Source: Alphaproteobacteria bacterium MarineAlpha11_Bin1
Lineage (GTDB): Bacteria; Pseudomonadota; Alphaproteobacteria; MPNO01; UBA830
Length of the DNA: 64,000 nt
Direction: 5' to 3'
Assembly: GCA_002937455.1 (NCBI GenBank)
Contig: PTJZ01000006.1
Coordinates: 118,768-182,767, forward strand
A program made the position numbers and the translations under genes. Below are positions 49,253 through 57,238 of the stretch, in pieces (within the stretch, counting starts at the first letter, position 1; each line of letters starts with the position of its first letter). The notes under the pieces were generated by a model, which saw only the letters and a list, made by a program, of their open reading frames with translations, had not been told where the DNA came from and did not search any database.

Positions 49253-49275
49253 TCTATTGACTTTCCGTCAATGGA
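49253..49275. promoter_or_regulatory. Operator-like inverted repeat in a divergent promoter region
   Basis: Between the divergent Rieske and hydrolase genes lies ATTGAC-TTTCC-GTCAAT, a perfect 6-base inverted repeat with a 5-base spacer; with flanks TCT and GGA, 8 of 9 positions per arm match. The position, about 60 bases before the hydrolase ATG and 140 before the Rieske ATG, suits a regulator binding site. No regulator gene is in the window, so the binder is unknown. Confidence 0.4.
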
Positions 49276-49335
49276 CGGATTGCGATAGCCCCGATAGGGT
49301 TGCAGCTTACTGAATTTTTATAAAGATCCAACAAA

Positions 49336-50190
49336 ATGCCTTATGTTATAATCGACGGAATTCGGACTCATTACGAAATACTCGGTGACGGACCACCGGT
49401 GCTGATGTATGCACCGGGTGGTTTTAATGCTCGGCTGGAGCAATGGACTAATCTAGGCATTTATAAACGCATCAAACTATTAGAACACCTGCCCGCGTAC
49501 TACACCTGTATATTGTTCGACCGACGGGAGAATGGCGAGTCCGGTGGACGGATCGAAGCGGTCGGCTGGCAGCATTTCGTAAGCCAAGGTGCTGGATTGC
49601 TCGATAAAATCGGTTGTGAAAAGGTCCACCTGCTGGGCGGCTGCATGGGGTGTCCTGCTGTAACTGCGTTTGGAGTTAGACATCCCGATCGGGTGCTATC
49701 TATGGTTCTTTTTTGGCCGGTAGGTGGTGCGAAATACCGTATCAACTGCCATCTCCGTTTTAACCAGCATCTCACCTTCGTTCAGGAAAACGGAATGCAG
49801 GCCGCAGTTGATCTAGTACGTAGTCACGACAAAAATTTCTCGGAGGACCCACGCGGGGGTCCTTGGTGTACGCTGATTCGCAACGATAATAGTTTTGCTG
49901 CCCTATATGCGGAATTTGATTTGCGTCAATATACGAAGATTGTGACTAACATGTATCGTGGGTTATTCGACCGTGACACCGCTCCCGGAGCAGATGCCGA
50001 ACAGCTATTGGCACTCGATGTTCCTTCAATAATTATCCCAGGCGCTGATGACGCACATGCAACATCAGCTGCAATGTATCTAAGAGAATGTCTTGCTGGA
50101 TCCGAGTACGTTGATATCCCTGCTAATGAACAATCCGAAAAGAATATCCCTGAACGTATTCTTGAATTTTTGAGAGGAGTAGCAGGTTGA
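49336..50190 (+). CDS. Alpha/beta hydrolase-fold protein with Cys nucleophile
   Basis: A 284-residue alpha/beta hydrolase-fold protein. The oxyanion strand (PPVLMYAPGG) and the DRRENGESG loop are normal. The nucleophile elbow reads GGCMGC, so Cys103 replaces the usual Ser. The acid site looks kept (IIPGADDAH, Asp238/239), but the expected C-terminal His site reads PANEQSEKNIPERI with no His. Cys nucleophiles occur in dienelactone hydrolase, so a lactone or ring-fission product hydrolase is possible; loss of the His makes classical hydrolysis doubtful. It converges on the decarboxylase-like gene with 7 bases between stops. Confidence 0.85.
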   Translation: MPYVIIDGIRTHYEILGDGPPVLMYAPGGFNARLEQWTNLGIYKRIKLLEHLPAYYTCILFDRRENGESGGRIEAVGWQHFVSQGAGLLDKIGCEKVHLLGGCMGCPAVTAFGVRHPDRVLSMVLFWPVGGAKYRINCHLRFNQHLTFVQENGMQAAVDLVRSHDKNFSEDPRGGPWCTLIRNDNSFAALYAEFDLRQYTKIVTNMYRGLFDRDTAPGADAEQLLALDVPSIIIPGADDAHATSAAMYLRECLAGSEYVDIPANEQSEKNIPERILEFLRGVAG

Positions 50191-50197
50191 CCCTTCG

Positions 50198-51139
50198 CTA
50201 ACCCAATAAATGAAGCGTCGGTTCCGCAAAAAGTTCTTCGACAGTGATTACTTCAGGAATGATCTTCTGCTCAACCGCGTGTCCGATCAATTTCTCTAGG
50301 GTACTCCGGTTAGGATCAATGCCGTAGGGCAGAGGATCGTCCATTACGTCTAGCGCTGCCAAATGTACTTTGTCTACTCGGCTCATATCTCTAATTCGGC
50401 CAGTCTTGAGTTTCTCGACATACAAATCCTTGGAGGCTGTGAACGCTTCGAATAACTGCACAGCGACTTCAGGTTTTTCCGCCAGAAGATCATCTCGTAC
50501 AACTACTGTATGATTGATAGGGTAAAAATCGCGTCCTTTAAGCGCTGCAACAGCAGCAGAAAAAGGGTCTTCAAACAGGGTTGTCACATCTGGGTGGTCG
50601 ACCTTTGCACCGACCGCAGCGACCAGGCTCCCGGAAGTTAGGGCGCTTTCAAGGTCTCCATTTTCTAACGGTTGAACATTTGCCGGTGGCTGGTAAGTCG
50701 TAACGTGTTCGTCCCCCGAGGGACACCAAGTTACCGATGAAAGATCGACGCCGAATTCCTCCTGAAGGATAGACCTTGCCCAAACACCTGTTGTCACCGT
50801 GTAGCCCCGGTTCACGCCCACCCGCTTGCCCGCGAGGTCGGTCGGCGATGAAAGACCCGATGGTACGTGATGTATAATGGCATCGTGATGAAAATCACGC
50901 ACAAGAAATATCGGTAGCGCGGTGAACTTCACGCCATGTGTGCGAGCACAAATGTAAGTGGTCAAAGCCATTTCACAAATGTCATACGACATTTCGCGTA
51001 CCATACGGCGAAATGCATGTACGAGAACGGGCACCTCTTCGAAATCTATATCGAAATCTGGTAGGGAAATTTCACCATCCTTCAGAGCGCGGTTATTTCC
51101 CTGAGTACGAGATACAGCATGGAGCCTAGCCTTCCTCAC
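50198..51139 (-). CDS. 4,5-dihydroxyphthalate decarboxylase-like protein (substrate-binding fold)
   Basis: A 313-residue protein of the family that includes 4,5-dihydroxyphthalate decarboxylase (Pht5), which has a type II periplasmic-binding-protein fold. Matching segments are MSYDICEMALTTYICA, ALPIFLVRDFHHDAI, DLAGKRVGVNRGYTVTTGVWAR and the C-terminal PLPYGIDPNRSTLE. No signal peptide is seen, so it is likely cytosolic and more enzyme than transporter part. Start GTG at 51139 has a strong AAGGAGG 4 bases upstream. Decarboxylation is by family analogy; many relatives are uncharacterised. Confidence 0.78.
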   Translation of the reverse strand: MRKARLHAVSRTQGNNRALKDGEISLPDFDIDFEEVPVLVHAFRRMVREMSYDICEMALTTYICARTHGVKFTALPIFLVRDFHHDAIIHHVPSGLSSPTDLAGKRVGVNRGYTVTTGVWARSILQEEFGVDLSSVTWCPSGDEHVTTYQPPANVQPLENGDLESALTSGSLVAAVGAKVDHPDVTTLFEDPFSAAVAALKGRDFYPINHTVVVRDDLLAEKPEVAVQLFEAFTASKDLYVEKLKTGRIRDMSRVDKVHLAALDVMDDPLPYGIDPNRSTLEKLIGHAVEQKIIPEVITVEELFAEPTLHLLG

Positions 51140-51161
51140 AAGACCTCCTTCTTTTTGATTA

Positions 51162-51452
51162 TCAACAGCAATCTAACTCTCCGGTATCTTCAAGGGACGG
51201 TAAAAGCCAGGTCATCGGCAGGTCATCGGCTATTACTTCTGCTATAGGTGAGAAGACCTTAAGCCGGTATCGGGTGTCGTGCTTCCAAAACACCGCGTTG
51301 GTTTCTTTCCTCGGGAACCCGGGTTTAAAGCCGAGATCTTCCGAAACTAAGATAATTGCAGAATGCGGGATCCCGAACCGGTCTCGTATCATACGCTCCA
51401 CCCGGGCAATATCCTTTATGATATTTTCCTCGGGCCCTAGTCGTCTAAACAT
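51162..51452 (-). CDS. Small protein upstream of the decarboxylase-like gene, unknown
   Basis: A 96-residue protein I do not recognise. It has a basic helix (RVERMIRDRFGIP), a hydrophobic strand (SAIILVSEDLGF), then KPGFPRKETNAVFWKHDTRY and a C-terminal segment MTWLLPSLEDTGELDCC ending in two cysteines. It ends 22 bases before the decarboxylase-like gene on the same strand, so the two are likely one transcript, and its start is divergent from the alcohol dehydrogenase. It could be a partner or accessory subunit; function unknown. Confidence 0.6.
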   Translation of the reverse strand: MFRRLGPEENIIKDIARVERMIRDRFGIPHSAIILVSEDLGFKPGFPRKETNAVFWKHDTRYRLKVFSPIAEVIADDLPMTWLLPSLEDTGELDCC

Positions 51453-51535
51453 GGATTTGGTTCCAATTGATGAACACGTTAGAATTTGCCCAGACTCTGC
51501 CGCTTTGGTAAATCTGGGTCAACACAATCAGTGGA

Positions 51536-52651
51536 GTGGCCAGCGTGGTCGAAAAAGTTCAGGCTGCCGTGCGCACGGCACCGCAGAAAACCGAGTTCCG
51601 AGAATATGATATGCCGGATATTCCGGATGAGTCAGCACTACTAAAGGTAGAAGTTGCCGGTATTTGTGGTACGGACGTTAAGTTCTATTCCAAGCCACCT
51701 TTTGAGGGCCCCGTGATAATGGGGCACGAAAATATCGGTTATATTGCGAAGGCTGGTAACACGTTCAAAAAGAGAAGGGGTCTTAAAGAAGGCGACCTAG
51801 TATTCGTCGAACACTATGTCGGCTGTATGGACTGTCAACACTGTCACCGCGGCGATTACCGGCTATGTATGTTCACAGACTGGCGAAAATTTCCCGAGGG
51901 ATTGCGCTTTGGTTATACATTGGCTGAACGCGAACCACATTTATTCGGTGGGTTCGCACAGTATATGTACCTACCATGGAATTCGGTAATCCATAAGGTA
52001 CCTGACGGACTGTCACCAGAGGTCGCAGGCGTCGTAACACCAATGGCGAATGGCATCCAATGGGCGCTATTCGATTGTGAGGTTGGATATGATGATAGGG
52101 TGTTGATACAGGGGCCTGGGCAGCAAGGGCTATGCAATACGATCGCCTGTAAAGAGGCGGGCGCATCGCTCATTATTGTCACGGGCACCTCTAAAGACCT
52201 AAAGCGCCTTGAGGTAGCGAAAAAGCTGGGCGCTGATCACATCATCAACGTAGAGGAAGAGGACCCGCTCCAGAGAATTATGGAAATTACCGGCGGCGAG
52301 GGGCTGGACGTTTCGCTCGACTGCACGGCTGGTGCGGGCACTATCCCTACTTTGCTTGGCGTTGAGGCGCTAAAGCGCAAGGGGGGAACGCTACAATTCC
52401 AGGGAGAGGATGTGCCCGAATTTCCGAATTATCCGATGGGTAAGATCGCTAATAAATACATCACCGTAAAGGCGGCCCGTGGACACAATTACGAGAGCTG
52501 CGAGTTGGGCCTAAAACAGCTAGCCTCTGACCGCTTTGATATCAGCCTTATGACTACACACCGGTTCGGCCTTGAAGACGTACACAACGCTATCAACGCT
52601 GTTGGCAGCAGTGGCGATGTTATTCACGCCTCCCTAATGCCGTGGGAATAG
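51536..52651 (+). CDS. Zinc-dependent alcohol dehydrogenase (MDR superfamily)
   Basis: A 371-residue medium-chain dehydrogenase. Catalytic zinc ligands: Cys44 in GICGTD and His64-Glu65 in MGHENIG. Structural zinc ligands: Cys97, Cys100, Cys103 and Cys111. The nucleotide domain has [11 protein letters not shown] in place of the common GxGxxG. The start is GTG at 51536 with GGAG just before. It opens a rightward series (dehydrogenase, CobW GTPase, CMD protein, aldolase) with short gaps. It might oxidise a hydroxylated ring acid or diol; substrate unknown. Confidence 0.87.
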   Translation: MASVVEKVQAAVRTAPQKTEFREYDMPDIPDESALLKVEVAGICGTDVKFYSKPPFEGPVIMGHENIGYIAKAGNTFKKRRGLKEGDLVFVEHYVGCMDCQHCHRGDYRLCMFTDWRKFPEGLRFGYTLAEREPHLFGGFAQYMYLPWNSVIHKVPDGLSPEVAGVVTPMANGIQWALFDCEVGYDDRVLIQGPGQQGLCNTIACKEAGASLIIVTGTSKDLKRLEVAKKLGADHIINVEEEDPLQRIMEITGGEGLDVSLDCTAGAGTIPTLLGVEALKRKGGTLQFQGEDVPEFPNYPMGKIANKYITVKAARGHNYESCELGLKQLASDRFDISLMTTHRFGLEDVHNAINAVGSSGDVIHASLMPWE

Positions 52652-52667
52652 AGGTAATGGAGTAGTA

Positions 52668-53666
52668 TTGGCAGGGTCTAACCGAACCTCCAACACACGT
52701 ATACCGGTCACGGTTCTGACCGGTTATCTGGGTGCCGGCAAAACGACGCTACTTAATAGACTACTCTCGGAAGTCGTTGGGCAACGTTACGCAGTTATCG
52801 TCAATGAATTTGGGGAAATAGGTATTGACGGTGACCTGATCGAAACCGGTGACGAAGAACTTATAGAGCTAAATAGTGGCTGTATCTGCTGCGTAGTCCG
52901 CGGTGATTTGATTCGAACGATACGTAATTTACTAATCGACAAGTCAGGCCTAAAAGGGATAATTATCGAAACGACCGGCCTCGCCAATCCTAGCCCAGTC
53001 ATTCAGACGATGGTAATTGACCAGTTGATCGGTGCGCAGTGCCGCCTTGACTCGGTGGTATGCGTTATCGATGCCGTGAATATTGTCGAACAGCTGAAGT
53101 ACGGAAATGACGCTGCCGACCAAGTAGCATTCAGTGATTATCTAGTGCTGAACAAGGTGGATGATGCTCGCTTGCCGGTCACGGAAATCGAGAAACTGAT
53201 CCGAGAGAGCAATCCGTTCGCTCCGATCACTCGGACCAACCGTTCGGATGTACCGGCTACCGCAATTCTCGACCGCTATGGTTTCGATCTCGAGAGAATC
53301 GAGGCTCAACTGCAACATATCCCCGACGTTGATCATCATGATCATATTGACGCGACCGGAATTTCTAGCCTCTCCTTAAGCAGTGAGGCGCATATGGACG
53401 CAGATCGCTTGGAAAAGTGGCTGCAAGACGCGCTGGGACGTTTCGGCACCGATATTCTTCGGACCAAAGGGATCGTTTCAATAGCCGGCGACAAGCGGAA
53501 GTTGGCGTTGCAAGCGGTTAACATGATGCTGGAAGGTGATTTTGTCGGTGACTGGGGTTCGGACGCGCGCGTTTCGCGTTTAGTTTTCATCGGCCGCAAA
53601 CTTGAACGCGACTGGCTGGAGAGAGGATTTCTCTCGTGTCGCAGCGACACCTCCCAATTCACCTGA
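52668..53666 (+). CDS. CobW/COG0523-type metal-chaperone GTPase
   Basis: G3E-family GTPase of 332 residues. The P-loop GYLGAGKTT is at residues 19-27, the metal-binding CxCC at Cys72-Cys74-Cys75 (GCICCVVRG), the Walker B-like [10 protein letters not shown] follows, then NKVD. A His cluster [12 protein letters not shown] lies before the C-terminal CobW_C domain. Family members deliver zinc or cobalt to client proteins. Start is TTG at 52668, with GGAG 6 bases upstream. It follows the zinc dehydrogenase by 16 bases, so a chaperone role for a metalloenzyme of this locus is a fair inference. Confidence 0.88.
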   Translation: MAGSNRTSNTRIPVTVLTGYLGAGKTTLLNRLLSEVVGQRYAVIVNEFGEIGIDGDLIETGDEELIELNSGCICCVVRGDLIRTIRNLLIDKSGLKGIIIETTGLANPSPVIQTMVIDQLIGAQCRLDSVVCVIDAVNIVEQLKYGNDAADQVAFSDYLVLNKVDDARLPVTEIEKLIRESNPFAPITRTNRSDVPATAILDRYGFDLERIEAQLQHIPDVDHHDHIDATGISSLSLSSEAHMDADRLEKWLQDALGRFGTDILRTKGIVSIAGDKRKLALQAVNMMLEGDFVGDWGSDARVSRLVFIGRKLERDWLERGFLSCRSDTSQFT

Positions 53667-53681
53667 TAAGGAAGATACCGG

Positions 53682-54230
53682 ATGACTAGAATACCCGTGT
53701 TAGACCGTAAGGATATGGATGAGGAACAGCAGGCAGCCTTTGACCGGGTGGTTGCAAATAACGCGCGGGCTGGTTTCGGGCCAGCCATCGGCTATGCTTA
53801 TTCGGCCGATGTGTGGCGGTTGCATAACGAATCTAGTACCCACCTTCTGGATTGTTCACTTAGCTCGGCACAGGTGCGCATAATCTCGTTGTTGACGGTC
53901 CGCCACTGGAAGGCAGCTTACCCATGGAGCGCGCAGGCCCAAACTGCTCTTAGGGCGGGGTTGGACCGCGATATTATTGAAGCTATTAACGAGGGTCGGC
54001 AGCCAGTCTTCGACAATGACGAAGATGCTGCCGTCCACGCGGTTACGCAGGAGCTTCTCCACTCAGGTAATTTGTCTGATACACGGTTCGCCGCCGCCGA
54101 GAAAACGTTGGGGTATCAGCGCATCGTCGAACTTGTCGCTGCTATCGGTCATTTCTGTACCACCGGGCTGATGGCCAACGTGGTCGGTGTCACCCCCGAT
54201 CCTGAAGCGCTATCTCAGCTAAAAAACTGA
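53682..54230 (+). CDS. Carboxymuconolactone decarboxylase family protein
   Basis: An all-helical 182-residue protein of the CMD/AhpD superfamily: RIPVLDRKDMDEEQQAAFD, ELVAAIGHFCTTGLMANV and a central VRHWKAAYPWSAQAQTALRAG. The AhpD CxxC pair is absent, and the His of the usual W-x3-H pattern is Gln. It may be a decarboxylase or lactonase relative, or without peroxidase activity. It starts 15 bases after the CobW gene with AAGGAAG upstream. Confidence 0.82.
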   Translation: MTRIPVLDRKDMDEEQQAAFDRVVANNARAGFGPAIGYAYSADVWRLHNESSTHLLDCSLSSAQVRIISLLTVRHWKAAYPWSAQAQTALRAGLDRDIIEAINEGRQPVFDNDEDAAVHAVTQELLHSGNLSDTRFAAAEKTLGYQRIVELVAAIGHFCTTGLMANVVGVTPDPEALSQLKN

Positions 54231-54309
54231 GAGAACCTGGCGAGCTTGTTGGTATCTGATGAGGCGTATAAAAATCTATGATACGACCAGATAGTGGAAC
54301 GGGGGTCTA

Positions 54310-55023
54310 ATGTCCAACCTGGATACTACAATCGAGATGCTTGTCACTGCCAATCGCATCGTCGCGCATGAAAATGTCTGCGATTCATATGGTCATGTCA
54401 GTATCCGGCATCCTGACGATCCAAACCGCTACCTGCTGGCGTTTTCTAAAGCACCTTCTCTGATCGAGCCGGAAGACATCGTCACCTTTGAGCTTGACGG
54501 TACGCCAATTAATCTCGGTGACCGGACACCGTATTCGGAGCGCGCCATTCACGGGGCTATATATGAACAGCGACCAGATGTGCATTCGGTGGTGCACAAT
54601 CATTCTTACCAAGTGGTTCCTTTTACGGTGTCGTCGGTGCAGCTGCAGCCTATTATCCATGTCGCTGCCCGCATCGGTGATCCACCACCTACTTGGGACA
54701 TCAGGGACAGGTTCGGAGACGAGACTATTATGTTGGTGACTACTATGGAGCAGGGCCGTGACATGTGCGAAACTTTGGGTGCGGGCAAAATTGTTCTTAT
54801 GCGGGGACACGGTGCGACAATCGCCGGGTACAGCCTCGAAGACGCCGTGCTGACGTCGATCTTCTTGCAGGTAAATGCGCAGATCCAGCTTGACGCTATT
54901 GGCTTGGGCGGTAGCGTCGAATATTTAAGTGAAGGGGAGATCGAAGCTAGGCGTGGAGCAGAAAATGAGCAAGCTGGCTTCTCTCGCGCTTGGGAGCATT
55001 TTTCCCGCCGGGCAGGACGCTAA
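54310..55023 (+). CDS. Class II aldolase/adducin family protein (copy 1), possible aromatic acid decarboxylase
   Basis: A 237-residue metal-dependent lyase. Family ligands: Glu77 in YSERAIHGAIY, His96 and His98 in HNHSY, and His167 in RGHGAT. Class II aldolase relatives include decarboxylases of dihydroxylated aromatic acids (for example the 3,4-dihydroxyphthalate and 2,3-dihydroxy-p-cumate enzymes), which would suit this locus; a true aldolase is the other option. Its TAA overlaps the ATG of the following broken gene (TAATG). Confidence 0.82.
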   Translation: MSNLDTTIEMLVTANRIVAHENVCDSYGHVSIRHPDDPNRYLLAFSKAPSLIEPEDIVTFELDGTPINLGDRTPYSERAIHGAIYEQRPDVHSVVHNHSYQVVPFTVSSVQLQPIIHVAARIGDPPPTWDIRDRFGDETIMLVTTMEQGRDMCETLGAGKIVLMRGHGATIAGYSLEDAVLTSIFLQVNAQIQLDAIGLGGSVEYLSEGEIEARRGAENEQAGFSRAWEHFSRRAGR

Positions 55024-55546
55024 TGTATAAACTGAATCTCAGCATTGCGTCGACTGATTATGACCATTTCAGCGATTTTCGCAGCGGTGCCGTCCGCGCC
55101 GCTGGTATTGATCACACGTGGTCGATTCTTGGGCATCACGAGGTATTTTCTCGTTTTACCGCCAACTGGGAATGGGATGTCGTGGAACTCAGATTCTATA
55201 AGTTTTCGGTGCAGATCACCCGCGATGACTTCGACATTTTTGGTCTGCCGGTAGTGTATTCAAGATTGTTTCGGTTGCCGGCGTTTTACGTCAATAAAAA
55301 CGCGGCTGTCAAAACTGTTGAGGACCTTAAAGGCAAGCGTTTCGGCTCGCCCAAATGGGCCCACTCCGCCGCCGTCTATATGCGCGATGCATGCAAACTA
55401 TGTTTGGCGACTACCCGTTCCCGTTTGGGATCGAGGAAAACCGAGCTGCCTTGGAATAGATGCTTCTCTATTACTAACCGCATGGCATCGTTCACAAACA
55501 CTCAGGCAGGAAGACATTTCCCCGCAGGGTGTCACGACTGACGTAG
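55023..55546 (+). pseudogene. Degenerate second 4,5-dihydroxyphthalate decarboxylase-like gene
   Basis: The ATG at 55023 opens a frame whose first about 120 residues match the N-terminal lobe of the same family as the gene at 50198 (YKLNLSIAST, FYVNKNAAVKTVEDLKGKRF, PKWAHSAAVYMRD). After about 55385 that frame turns unlike the family. Two bases over in phase, 55391-55456 encodes MQTMFGDYPFPFGIEENRAA, the C-terminal motif of the family, then a TAG at 55457 and a TAA soon after. A third frame near 55500-55545 reads TLRQEDISPQGVTTD, like the tail. About 150 central codons are missing. So this is an internally deleted and frameshifted gene. Confidence 0.75.
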
Positions 55547-55572
55547 CGGTATAGAGAACACAAGGGCACCAG

Positions 55573-56259
55573 ATGAGTGAACTCGATGACCAAAAGCAGC
55601 AGATCGTCCGATGTATCCGGATGCTCGAGCACAGCGGGATCCTAGACTATAACGGCCATGCCAGTATCCGTCTTGGCGGTGACCTGATACTGATCAATAT
55701 CGGATCGTGTCAGCGTAGTCAGCTGACGGCCGACGATATTTGCACTATTGATTTTGGTGGGAATGTCATCGACGGGAACGGTAAACCACCGCTGGAATTT
55801 CATCTTCATGTGGGCATCTACACCGCCCGCCCGGACGTTAAGTCTGTAATTCACGCTCACCCCAACTGGTCGACCATCCTTTCGACCGCCGGGGCTGAGT
55901 ATTTGCCAGTCTACGCGCAAGGATCCTTGGTCTATCCACTTCCGGTGTTAGACTCGCCGGATTCGATCAATAACCCGGAGATGGCGAAACGTCTAACGGA
56001 TACGCTGAGCGACCGCCCGGCGGCGCTGATGAAGGCGCACGGTGCGGTAACCTGTGGAGACAGTTTGGTTGATGCCTTCGTATTGATGAATTACCTTGAA
56101 GACAATGCTGAGCGCCAGTACATGGCTTCGCAGATCGGTACGCCCTACTCGTTCAGTGACGAAGAGTTGGCCCTGTGCCGCGAGAAGCTTTGGAAACCGA
56201 ACCTTTTCAAGCGTACCTGGGACCACTTTAGCGCAAAACTGGAAGAGGCCGCTTCGTGA
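55573..56259 (+). CDS. Class II aldolase/adducin family protein (copy 2)
   Basis: A 228-residue paralogue of copy 1 with the same layout: MLEHSGILDYNGHASIR, Glu75 in PPLEFHLHVGIY, His94 and His96 in IHAHPNW, and His156 in MKAHGAV. The C-terminus ends in RTWDHFSAKLEE, matching the RAWEHFSRR end of copy 1. It overlaps the AroE-like gene by GTGA, so the two are translated together. Reaction uncertain: decarboxylase or aldolase on a hydroxylated acid. Confidence 0.82.
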   Translation: MSELDDQKQQIVRCIRMLEHSGILDYNGHASIRLGGDLILINIGSCQRSQLTADDICTIDFGGNVIDGNGKPPLEFHLHVGIYTARPDVKSVIHAHPNWSTILSTAGAEYLPVYAQGSLVYPLPVLDSPDSINNPEMAKRLTDTLSDRPAALMKAHGAVTCGDSLVDAFVLMNYLEDNAERQYMASQIGTPYSFSDEELALCREKLWKPNLFKRTWDHFSAKLEEAAS

Positions 56260-57107
56260 TACGTTCCGACCGTTTCTGCATGGCTGCTGTCATGGGTTGG
56301 CCGGTAATGCATTCGCGTTCGCCTTTGATGCACAACTACTGGATGGAGCATCAGGGGCTTAACGGCACTTATGTACCTCTGGCAATCGAACCAGGTCAAA
56401 TTGGCCCCGCGCTGCGCGCAATGCATCCGCTGGGTTTCGCAGGCTGCAACCTAACGATTCCACACAAGCAGGCGGCGATGGAAGTCGTCGACGAGGTCGA
56501 CGAGGTGGCGAAAAAGATCGGTGCCATCAGTTGTGTTGTAGTGCATGAAGACGGCTCACTCCTTGGGACCAACAACGACTGGTTGGGGTTTCGAGGGAAT
56601 CTCGGCGAGTTTTACCCGGACTGGCGGACCGATTCTGGACCGGTCACGGTTATCGGTGCTGGTGGTGGTGGCCGCGCGGTCTGCTATGCCCTTTTAGAAA
56701 AGGGGGTAACCGAGCTCCGCCTTGTGAACCGAACCCAAGAACGGGCTGAAAAGTTAGCTGAAGAACTGGGGGGGGGTATCACAGTCTACCCATGGGAAGA
56801 TAGACACGATTTGCTATCCGGTGTGGCGATAGCGGTAAACGTGACTAGCCAGGGTATGCAAGGCGAAGCGGCGCTCGATATCCGTCTCGACGCGCTTCCA
56901 CGTGAGGCGATCGTTGCCGATATTATTTATATACCGCTGGAAACACCGTTTCTGGCTACTGCCCGTGCGCGAGGCAATCGCACCCTTAATGGCGTCGGTA
57001 TGCTGCTCCATCAGGGTCCGCCGGCATGGAAGCGCTGGTTCAACATGGAGCCGGCTGTTACGCAAGAACTGCGAAAGAGAATGGAAGTCAGCATTCGGGG
57101 CTATTGA
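56256..57107 (+). CDS. Shikimate dehydrogenase-like protein, divergent
   Basis: A 283-residue AroE-fold protein with an N-terminal substrate domain and an NADP domain (VIGAGGGGRAVCYALL, NRTQERAEKLA). The substrate loop HSRSPLMHN and catalytic Lys71 (NLTIPHK) are present. Two conserved substrate contacts differ: the GAVNT motif is GAISC (89-93) and NTDG is NNDW (106-109). The Asp108 partner of Lys71 is kept. It is therefore probably a catabolic paralogue that acts on a different polyol acid such as quinate or a product of this pathway. Starts with GTG at 56256. Confidence 0.85.
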   Translation: MIRSDRFCMAAVMGWPVMHSRSPLMHNYWMEHQGLNGTYVPLAIEPGQIGPALRAMHPLGFAGCNLTIPHKQAAMEVVDEVDEVAKKIGAISCVVVHEDGSLLGTNNDWLGFRGNLGEFYPDWRTDSGPVTVIGAGGGGRAVCYALLEKGVTELRLVNRTQERAEKLAEELGGGITVYPWEDRHDLLSGVAIAVNVTSQGMQGEAALDIRLDALPREAIVADIIYIPLETPFLATARARGNRTLNGVGMLLHQGPPAWKRWFNMEPAVTQELRKRMEVSIRGY

Positions 57108-57238
57108 AGTCCGATTGGAGGCTATCAGTAGAGCGTTTTTTAAAAAGATCATCTTGAATTCGAGACTCTTCGGCTCTTTGAGCGCGAGGGAGTTTAAACG
57201 CGCTACCGCCGAGGAAACCCACCACTTCGAATCACTAC

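Noticed and set aside
54990..55541. A full-length open frame of 183 codons taken as an intact gene
   Set aside because: Only its first about 120 codons after 55023 match the family; the rest is out of phase, so it is a pseudogene.
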